From Pseudarthrobacter sp. Fe7 (GTDB lineage: Bacteria; Actinomycetota; Actinomycetes; Actinomycetales; Micrococcaceae), in NCBI GenBank assembly GCA_024372495.1, contig CP099977.1, positions 620,001 to 684,000 on the forward strand: a DNA stretch of 64,000 nt. The letters are read 5' to 3'. Every line of letters begins with the position of its first letter. Within the stretch, counting starts at the first letter, position 1. The notes beneath the pieces are model-generated. The model did not search any database and was not told the DNA's origin. It saw nothing but the letters and a program-made list of their open reading frames with translations. Of the stretch, positions 57,246 through 64,000 are shown one piece after another. Both the position numbers and the translations under genes were made by a program.

Positions 57246-58868
57246 CTACTGCACCTTAATTTCGGCGAGGCGGAGGCCGTAGCCGTACCGGGTCTTGGGC
57301 GCCGCAAGCTTGGGAAGCGAATTGATGGAAATGATCACATACTGTGCCTGGACGGGTTCAGGGAGCGGCATGTTCAGGTCAGTGGAAGTGAAACTGTTGG
57401 TTCCAACCAACTTGGCGCCGTCAGTGCTGGGCTGGTCATTGGTGTAGACGGAGATGTTGCCACCCGATCCCCCGAGCTGGGAGAGGGTGATGGAAGAAAT
57501 GGTGGACTTGCTCTTCAGCTTCACTACGAGGGGAACACCCTGGGGGGCCAGGCCACCCCAGTTCTCCGTTGCGAACTCCATGTCTGACCAGTAGCTGGCG
57601 GCATTACCGTCATACGCCTTGACCAGGTCACCGTCGAACGTGGCGGCGAAGTCGAAGTTGCCCTGCCGGCTGACACTTTCGATGGCCGGCGGAACAACCG
57701 GGGGTGCCGAAGGAGCCTGGCTTCGTTGCGGCCGCGGATGTCTGCGGAGCAGCAGTGGTGACCGGCGCGGCCGTCGGCTTGGCCTGGGGGCCGATGTAAA
57801 GAGGCTTCCGAGGTTGGTGACGGCGAAGATCAGGCCGGCGATCAGGACTACAGCCAGGAGGCCGCCGACCAACCAGCGCATGGACCGGGGCCGGTTGTCG
57901 GACTCCTCCCGGTCATCGTCGTAGTCGTCCCGGTCAGCAAACGCGACACCGGCGGCAGCCGGTGCTGCGGCCCTGGCAAACAGGGCTGATTTGCTCTTGA
58001 CGGGGCGCGGCTCCTGCGGGGCCTCGCCGGTGTCCCCGTACGGGTCCTCATCGTGCTCCTGGTCCCCGATCTGGGAGTAGTCGTCATTGGACCAGAGGGA
58101 CACCTTGGGCTTGCGTTCGCTGACGGGCGATTGGGCCGCAGCGGGGTTTTTGCCGGCAGCAGCAGTATCGTTCGGGCCTGTGTCTGCTTCCGCAGCAACG
58201 GCGCGCTCCGGGTCAGGTGAGGTGTTGGAGGCCACCGGCTGGGCGGCCGTGGCATCCGGGTCAACTCGGGAGGCGCCGGCCCCCGTTCTTGAACCAGCGC
58301 CACCGGCAGCGCCGGCAAGAGCCGCACCGGCGCGCCCCGTTGATGCGGGCTGCTGGCTGGCGGGACGGACAGGTGGCCTGGGCGGAACAGCCGGAGCCGA
58401 GCGGCCGGTTTCAACCTGGTTCGGGTGCGAATCGGAGTAGCTGATGTAGCCGGCCTCGACGTGGTCTTCTTCGTCGTACGGCTCGGGCTCATGGGAGCGT
58501 GCCTGTCCGAAAATTTCACTGCCCAGGGTGTCCGTGAAGAACGGTTCCACGTACGGCGGGCTGGGGGCCACCACCAGGTCCAGGAGATCGGCGGCGGAAG
58601 TGTGGTTGGTGATGAGGTAGGTGGCGTCTTCGGTGACGCCAAGGTCCAGGACCTGTACGGTACCGGGGCGTTCCCCTGTGGCCACTTCGCGGGCGCTCTG
58701 CGCAACCTGCTCGGTGTTTTCCGGTCCGGCAACCAGGATGCTGACCGGGCGGTTAAGGACCTGGTCCACACCGTCCAGCACCAGATCGTGGTCGTGCGAG
58801 GCCAACACTGTGGCGGTGACCTTGTAGCGGCCGCCCAGTACTGATCCGACATCGATCGGGTTGGACAC
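57246..58868 (-). CDS. Kinase-like (pseudokinase) membrane protein with extracellular C-terminal domain, two compensating frameshifts
   Basis: 540 aa as read. The first 100 residues (LGGRYKVTATVLASHDHDLVLDGVDQVLNRPVSI and VLDLGVTEDATYLITNHTSAADLL) resemble a Ser/Thr kinase N-lobe, but no HRD or DFG catalytic motif follows, so it is likely inactive. A long acidic/Pro-Ala linker leads to one TM helix (WLVGGLLAVVLIAGLIFAV), a short spacer and an external beta-sandwich-like domain (AYDGNAASYWSDMEFATENW). The spacer is read in the wrong frame between a lost C near 57793 and an extra base at 57713-57719 (GAGCCTG on plus). It lies downstream of murJ; in mycobacteria the same domains are fused to MurJ (Rv3910). 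GTG follows GGAGGAAC. Confidence 0.72.
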   Translation of the reverse strand: MSNPIDVGSVLGGRYKVTATVLASHDHDLVLDGVDQVLNRPVSILVAGPENTEQVAQSAREVATGERPGTVQVLDLGVTEDATYLITNHTSAADLLDLVVAPSPPYVEPFFTDTLGSEIFGQARSHEPEPYDEEDHVEAGYISYSDSHPNQVETGRSAPAVPPRPPVRPASQQPASTGRAGAALAGAAGGAGSRTGAGASRVDPDATAAQPVASNTSPDPERAVAAEADTGPNDTAAAGKNPAAAQSPVSERKPKVSLWSNDDYSQIGDQEHDEDPYGDTGEAPQEPRPVKSKSALFARAAAPAAAGVAFADRDDYDDDREESDNRPRSMRWLVGGLLAVVLIAGLIFAVTNLGSLFTSAPRPSRRPRRSPLLLRRHPRPQRSQAPSAPPVVPPAIESVSRQGNFDFAATFDGDLVKAYDGNAASYWSDMEFATENWGGLAPQGVPLVVKLKSKSTISSITLSQLGGSGGNISVYTNDQPSTDGAKLVGTNSFTSTDLNMPLPEPVQAQYVIISINSLPKLAAPKTRYGYGLRLAEIKVQ

Positions 58869-59031
58869 GTGTTCCTCCTAGACTGTCCGGGATTGCCGGC
58901 TCAATGACGCAACCGCCCTTCAGGTGTCCGCGCACGGCCTGCCCTGAATGCAACTACCCCTGTACCTGTTCGATCCTAGCCGATCCGCCCCCGGCGGCTG
59001 TGGAGAAGACGGCTGCCGCAGCGCACGGACG

Positions 59032-61173
59032 TCACTTATTGCGCTTGCGCCGGTTGTTGAAGAACGGGTTCTCGCCCGCCTTTCCCTGATAGGTCCGGCG
59101 CCCGGGAAGGGGAATCTGTTCGCTGAGCAGGCCGCCGCGGGCGGTGCTCGGCTGGTCCTCGCCCGGCAGGTAGCCGCCGTCCGCACCCTGCCGTGAACCG
59201 TCGTCGTACGTTTCCTGGCGCGGGGCGCCCCGCTCCGGGTCCGGCCCCGCACGGAACGAGACGGCGTCGAACTCGCCGGAAATCCGGGGAATCAGGCCGG
59301 TGTCCACGGAGGTAGTGGCGCGCTCCGGACGGTGCCCGCGGCCAGGGCCGGCGGGAGGGGACGACGGCGCGTCCCCGGCTTCCGAGGCAGGGGTGTGGCC
59401 GCCGCGTCCAAGCCGCCCCAGCAAAGGCCGGAGCATGTCGCTGAGCTCGGAGACGCGGAACGCCCGGAGCAGCAGGAAGTAGACAGCCAACATGACAGGC
59501 CCCACGACCGCGAGCGTCACAAGTGCCTGGAGGCGGCCGCTCCATGCGAAACCGTTCGGGTTGTAGCTGCCCATGAGCCACAGGGCGACGGCGCCCGCGA
59601 TTGCCGAGCCCAGGGCCGCGTATCCCATCCGGATGTACGAGTTGGCGATCCGGGCGCCGTCCAGGTGCCCCAACATGCGGCGCAGGAACACTGCGCTGAT
59701 AACCACCGAAAGGATGTTCCCAACCATGTAGAGGACGGCGATGGCATAGATGATCTGGCCCACCGGCAGGAACTGGATGGCGAACGCACCCGCCACGTAG
59801 ACCACCGCCAGGAGCAACTGCACGTAGAACGGGGTGCGGGCGTCCTCGTTGGCATAGAACACGCGGGACATCATGAAGTTGGCGCTCATGAACGGTGTGC
59901 TGAGGGCCAGGATGGTCAGTGTCTGGGCCAGCATGACGCCGTCCTGGCGCAGGCCGCCGGAGAAGAACATGCCCAGCGGACCGGCCAGGGCAAAGAGCGC
60001 CAGGGCCCCGAAGACGGTGGCGACGGCCATGGTCCGCAGGCCGTGTGAGAGCGCGTCCCGCAGTTCCACCCGGTTGCCCTCCTGGGAGGCGCGGGTCATG
60101 CGGTTGAACAGTACGGTGGCCAGGGACAGTGCGATGATCGAGTGCGGCAGCAGGTACAGCTGGCTGGCCACCTCGAGGACGGCGTTGCCGGGCAGGGTGG
60201 ACGCGGCCGGGTCCCCCGCCTCCTGCAGCCGGATGCGCTCCGCACCGGGAATGGTGGCGATGCGCATGACATACAGGAAGGCCAGCTGCCCGACGGCGGC
60301 GGTCAGCAGCGTCCACACGCTCAGCTTTGCGGCGTGGCCAAGTCCCACGCCGCGCCAGCCGAACCTGGGCCGAAGTCCCAGCTTCAGACGGAAGACGGGT
60401 ACCAGGAGGATTGCCGTCTGCGACAGCACGCCGATGGTCGAGAATCCGGCGATCATCAGTGTCTGCGTGGAACCCCAGTTGTCCAGGGTGTGGGTATTGA
60501 CGTCGTTGGTGCCGAAGATCCAGATGAACATCCCCAGGCCGGCGATGGCCACCACGTTGTTCAGGATCGGTGCCCACATGGCAGGGCCGAACGCGCCGTT
60601 GGCATTCAGGACCTGGGTGAGCAGGGCGTAGAGCCCATAGAAGAAGATCTGCGGGAGGCACCAGAACGCGAACGTCACCGCCAGCGCCTTCTGCTGCGGC
60701 GAGTACCCCTGCGTGGTCAGTTCGATGACCCCCGGCGCGGCCAGGGTAACCAATGCCGTCAGGCCGAAGAGAAGCAGGACAGCCAGCGTCAGCAGCCGGC
60801 TGATGTAGTCCGCTCCCCTGTCCGGAGCCTTGCTGGCCTTGATGATCTGCGGCACCAGCACGGCATTGAACACGCCGCCGGCCACCAGCAGGAAAATCAG
60901 GTTGGGCAGGTTATTGGCGTTGATGAACGTGTCATTGACCGTTGAGCCCAGGCCAAGGGCGGTGCCGAGCATCCAGGTCTTGCCGAACCCCAGGAAACGC
61001 GACACGAGCGTCCCGGCAGCCATGATGGCGCTGGAACGGGTCTCGCTGACACCGGATGCTGCAGGCTCCGCAAGGTCCGGGGCCGCTGGCTCGGTAGGTA
61101 CGCCATCGCGCGCGGCGTCATCGGGCCGGCCGGACCGGTCGGAAGGAAAGTTGGTAGCTGACATCGACTTCAT
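59032..61173 (-). CDS. murJ: Lipid II flippase MurJ (MviN)
   Basis: A MOP-superfamily transporter of about 713 aa with 14 or more TM helices. SSAIMAAGTLVSRFLGFGKTWML, FINANNLPNLIFLLVAGG, LTQVLNANGAFGPAMWAPI, LYLLPHSIIALSLATVLFNRM and RVFYANEDARTPFYVQ are typical MurJ segments. The last 150 residues are a cytoplasmic Gly/Pro/Arg-rich tail absent from E. coli MurJ, ending GENPFFNNRRKRNK. The start is uncertain among ATG 61173, ATG 61164 and GTG 61191. It transfers lipid II for the PBP/SEDS machinery encoded earlier in the window. Confidence 0.93.
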   Translation of the reverse strand: MKSMSATNFPSDRSGRPDDAARDGVPTEPAAPDLAEPAASGVSETRSSAIMAAGTLVSRFLGFGKTWMLGTALGLGSTVNDTFINANNLPNLIFLLVAGGVFNAVLVPQIIKASKAPDRGADYISRLLTLAVLLLFGLTALVTLAAPGVIELTTQGYSPQQKALAVTFAFWCLPQIFFYGLYALLTQVLNANGAFGPAMWAPILNNVVAIAGLGMFIWIFGTNDVNTHTLDNWGSTQTLMIAGFSTIGVLSQTAILLVPVFRLKLGLRPRFGWRGVGLGHAAKLSVWTLLTAAVGQLAFLYVMRIATIPGAERIRLQEAGDPAASTLPGNAVLEVASQLYLLPHSIIALSLATVLFNRMTRASQEGNRVELRDALSHGLRTMAVATVFGALALFALAGPLGMFFSGGLRQDGVMLAQTLTILALSTPFMSANFMMSRVFYANEDARTPFYVQLLLAVVYVAGAFAIQFLPVGQIIYAIAVLYMVGNILSVVISAVFLRRMLGHLDGARIANSYIRMGYAALGSAIAGAVALWLMGSYNPNGFAWSGRLQALVTLAVVGPVMLAVYFLLLRAFRVSELSDMLRPLLGRLGRGGHTPASEAGDAPSSPPAGPGRGHRPERATTSVDTGLIPRISGEFDAVSFRAGPDPERGAPRQETYDDGSRQGADGGYLPGEDQPSTARGGLLSEQIPLPGRRTYQGKAGENPFFNNRRKRNK

Positions 61174-61224
61174 CGTCTCACCCGCGGGCACTTAACACCG
61201 CAATGACGACGGCGGCGTCCGGGC

Positions 61225-61773
61225 TTACAGGTGCCCGGGAAGGACCTCGCGGGCGAGGTCCGCGATGCGGCGTTCGTTGGGGAAGGACAGCTTGCGGGCC
61301 AGCTCCTGGATAGGCACCCAGGCCACGTCCACGGCTTCCTGGTCCGGATCATTCTCGATGGTGAGTTCGCCGCCCGTGGCGCGCAGGAGGTAGTGGTGCA
61401 CGGTCTTGTGGACGCGGTGGCCGCTGACGGTGAACCAATAATCGATGCTGCCCAGCGGCGCCAGGATGGAGCCCTCAATGCCGGTTTCCTCGGCAATTTC
61501 CCGGACCGCGGCCTCTTCGTTGTTCTCCTTGCCCTCCGGATGACCTTTGGGCAGGCACCACTCGAGGCGTCCACCCCTGTTAAGGCGGGCGATAATCGCA
61601 ACCCTCAATTCGGCGTCGGACGTGTCCACAACAACGCCACCGGCAGATACTTCCTCAACCGTCGGCAGCGATGCCGGTGCCGACTGCTGGGCAGGGGCGA
61701 CGTGCGCACCGATTGCCGACGGCAATGGTGCGTTTGTCCTCCTGCCTGGAGCGCTCGGTACTGGATGGGCCAT
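61225..61773 (-). CDS. NUDIX hydrolase
   Basis: A 182-aa protein with a disordered Pro/Ala N-terminus and a NUDIX fold. The box is GHPEGKENNEEAAVREIAEETGI (GX5EX7REUXEEXGU complete), preceded by SAGGVVVDTSDAELRVAIIARL and RLEWCLPKG. It resembles the MutT-like hydrolase next to cca in actinobacteria, which may clean up nucleotide derivatives. ATG 61773 gives MAHPVPSAPG. It is divergent from cca and sits upstream of murJ. Confidence 0.9.
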   Translation of the reverse strand: MAHPVPSAPGRRTNAPLPSAIGAHVAPAQQSAPASLPTVEEVSAGGVVVDTSDAELRVAIIARLNRGGRLEWCLPKGHPEGKENNEEAAVREIAEETGIEGSILAPLGSIDYWFTVSGHRVHKTVHHYLLRATGGELTIENDPDQEAVDVAWVPIQELARKLSFPNERRIADLAREVLPGHL

Positions 61774-61933
61774 GGAGTCCACTCTAACGACTGTTGCCCT
61801 CCCGTGATGACCGGAACATGACACCAACATGGACGGGATATGACGTACTTTCCGGAGGCGAACGCCAATCAGCGCGGATCGTGACGCATTTTTGGACTGC
61901 CAAGGCGCTGGTTTCTGCCAAGCTTAAGGAACT

Positions 61934-63441
61934 ATGGCGCACGCACATCACAAGATTGATTCCCACACTGTCGACTTCAAGGTGCCCCCGGTGGTCCTTG
62001 AGCTCGGGCAGCGCTTCGTGGACGCAGGCCACGAGCTGTCCCTGGTGGGCGGTCCGGTGCGCGACCTGTTCCTCGGCCGGACCTCCCCGACCTGGACTTC
62101 ACCACCGACGCCACCCCGGACCAGACCGTGGCCCTGATCAAGAAGTGGGCGGACAACTTCTGGGAGATCGGCCGGGCGTTCGGCACCATCGGCATGCGCA
62201 AGGCCGGCTTCCAGATAGAGATCACCACCTACCGGGCCGAGGCCTACGATCCGGACTCGCGCAAGCCCGTGGTGGCGTTTGGCTCTTCCCTGACCGATGA
62301 CCTGTTGCGCCGCGACTTCACCATCAATGCCATGGCGCTGAAACTGCCCTCCATGGAACTGGTGGACCCTTTCGGCGGCGTGCGGGACCTCCACGCCTCC
62401 GTACTCACCACGCCCGGCGCGCCCGAAGCGTCCTTCTCCGATGACCCCCTGCGGATGATGCGCGCTGCCCGCTTCGCGGCCCAACTGGGCGTCTCGGTCC
62501 ACGACGACGTCCGGGACGCCATGACGCGCATGGCTGACCGGATCAAGATCATTTCCGCGGAGCGGGTGCGGGACGAACTGGTCAAGCTGGTGTGCGGGGC
62601 CCAGCCGCGGACAGGCATTGATCTTCTGGTGGAAACCGGGCTGGCCGAGCACGTGCTGCCCGAAGTCTCCGCCCTCCGCCTCGAGTCCGACGAGCACCAC
62701 CGCCACAAGGACGTCTACCAGCACTCCCTGCAGGTCCTGGAGCAGGCGGCCGAGCTTGAAACGGACGCGGACGGGGCAGTACCCCGGCCGGACTTCGTGC
62801 TGCGCTTCGCAGCATTAATGCACGACGTCGGGAAGCCGGCTACACGCCGCTTCGAACCGGGCGGCGCGGTGAGCTTCCGCCATCACGACATGGTGGGGGC
62901 AAAGCTCACCAGCAAACGGATGAAGGCTTTGCGGTTCGACAACGACACCACCAAGGCTGTGGCCCGGCTGGTGGAGCTCCATATGCGTTTCTATGGCTAC
63001 GGCGACGCCGGCTGGAGCGACTCCGCCGTCCGCCGCTACGTCACGGACGCCGGGCCCCTGCTGGAACGGCTCCACCGGCTCACCCGCTCCGACGTCACCA
63101 CCCGGAACCAGCGGAAGGCGGAACGACTGGCCTTCGCCTACGACGACCTCGAAACGCGGATCGCCGCACTCCGCGAACAGGAGTCCCTGGACGCGGTACG
63201 TCCGGACCTGGACGGTGCCCGGATCATGGCCCTGCTGGGCCTCAAGCCTGGACCGGTGGTGGGCCGAGCCTACAAATTCCTCCTTAACGAACGGATGGAA
63301 TACGGACCACTGCCCAGCGAAGAAGCCGAGGCGCGCCTGCTCCGCTGGTGGGCCGAACAGCCTGAATCAGCACTTGCCGGACCTGGCCCTGAAGCCCTTC
63401 CCGCCGTCGTCGAACCTTCACCCGTTGAGGAGTCCAAGTGA
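61934..63441 (+). CDS. cca: CCA-adding tRNA nucleotidyltransferase, one frameshift
   Basis: About 502 aa after correction. The polymerase-beta-type head has ELSLVGGPVRDLFLGR followed by the metal DxD (DLDFTTDAT), RRDFTINAMAL, and FSDDPLRMMRAARFAAQLG. The HD domain follows: RHKDVYQHSLQVLEQAAEL and LRFAALMHDVGKPATR. One base is lost near 62089, right before DLDF. The polymerase adds or repairs the 3' CCA of tRNAs; two of the three tRNAs here lack encoded CCA. GTGA overlap couples it to the next gene. Confidence 0.94.
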
Positions 63442-64000
63442 CCAATCCCGCCTTCGCCCCGCGCCCCCAGCTCTGGATCCTCCGGCATGGCGAGACCGAG
63501 TGGTCCAAGAGTGGTCAGTACACCGGTCTCACCGATCTCCCGCTGACCGTGGAAGGCGAGCAGCAGGCCGTTGAGGCACGCAAGGTGCTCGACGGTGTCG
63601 ACTTCGACCTGGTGCTCACCTCACCGTTGCGGCGCGCCCGGCGGACGGCGGAACTTGCCGGCTTCCCCGATGCCCGGCACGAACCGCTCGCCGTCGAATG
63701 GAACTACGGCGACTATGAGGGCATCAGCTCCGACCTGATCCGCAAGGACAACCCGGACTACCTCATCTGGACGCACGGTGTGCCCAACGGCGAGACGCTG
63801 GACGAGGTTGCCGCGAGGGCGGACAAGATCATCGGCAGGATCCTGGAATCCGGGATGGATAACGTACTCATCGTGGCGCATGGCCATTTCTCCCGGATCC
63901 TCACCGCCCGCTGGCTCGAGTTGCCCCCAACAGAGGGACGGCACTTTGTCCTGGGAACTGCCAAGGTATGCACCCTGGGATGGGATAAAAAGACACCCGC
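63438..64000 (+). CDS. Histidine phosphatase family protein, cut by the window end
   Basis: At least 187 residues, open at the window edge. The RHG motif is in LWILRHGETEWSKSGQYTG; LVLTSPLRRARRTAELAGF, the acidic EWNYGDYEGISSD and the second His in NVLIVAHGHFSRILTARWLE are classic of the phosphoglycerate-mutase-like branch. GTG 63438 overlaps the cca stop by four bases. The substrate is unknown; acid phosphatase or sugar-phosphate phosphatase activity is typical of this group. Confidence 0.9.
   Translation, partial: MTNPAFAPRPQLWILRHGETEWSKSGQYTGLTDLPLTVEGEQQAVEARKVLDGVDFDLVLTSPLRRARRTAELAGFPDARHEPLAVEWNYGDYEGISSDLIRKDNPDYLIWTHGVPNGETLDEVAARADKIIGRILESGMDNVLIVAHGHFSRILTARWLELPPTEGRHFVLGTAKVCTLGWDKKTP

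Noticed and set aside
59036..60661. Long second minus-strand frame within murJ
   Set aside because: Same-strand shadow in another frame of an intact MurJ.
1..64000. CRISPR arrays, insertion sequences, rRNA genes
   Set aside because: No regularly spaced repeats, transposase motifs, terminal inverted repeats or rRNA signatures were seen; the repeated 14-mers are parS sites at irregular spacing.

Overview
The window is chromosomal DNA from a high-GC actinobacterium, most likely Micrococcaceae of the Arthrobacter/Pseudarthrobacter type. The reasons are GC-rich third codon positions, frequent GTG starts, the actinobacterial origin gene order, and the DLW-39, CrgA, FhaA/FhaB and DUF3566 families. 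No insertion sequence, prophage, rRNA operon or CRISPR array is visible.

Region 1 (1-14.5 kb) is accessory metabolism and regulation: an amidase tail, an alditol oxidase, a lipoprotein, a Vms1/baeRF2-type protein, and a MarR regulator divergent from a three-gene stress-type membrane/LEA-like operon. It also holds a LysR-like effector domain without HTH beside a DUF5997 gene, a VOC protein, an FMN-dependent PPOX-fold protein, a flavin amine oxidase with a divergent TetR regulator, and an L-talarate/galactarate dehydratase with a GntR regulator. Several operator palindromes are recognisable.

Region 2 (14.5-33.4 kb) is the conserved envelope and cell-division block: tRNA-Leu, fhaA-fhaB-pstP-ftsW/rodA-pbpA-pknA-pknB, then trpG, a 56-aa membrane protein, a class E sortase, crgA, a 3-methyladenine glycosylase, an AhpD-like protein, rhomboid, PPIase, tRNA-Ala and tRNA-Ile. 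The order mirrors the Mycobacterium tuberculosis Rv0007-Rv0020 neighbourhood.

Region 3 (33.4-51.4 kb) is the replication and segregation core. DUF3566, gyrA, gyrB, dciA, recF, gnd, dnaN, oriC and dnaA lie on the minus strand. rpmH, rnpA, yidD, yidC, khpB/jag, rsmG, parA and parB diverge on the plus strand.

Region 4 (51.4-55.6 kb) is a gene desert holding seven exact parS sites, one near-exact site and several DnaA boxes; a ninth parS lies inside parA. It looks like the chromosomal centromere. Region 5 (55.7-64 kb) holds trxA, trxB, a kinase-like gene, murJ and a NUDIX gene on minus, then cca and a histidine phosphatase on plus.

About 24 single-base frameshifts interrupt genes, including the essential gyrA, dnaA, yidC, parB, pknB and cca. 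Ten are the same event, an extra C turning (G/C)AGCTG into (G/C)AGCCTG, and most others are lost bases in C or G runs. I read these as systematic sequence errors, so interrupted genes are given as single features spanning the break.
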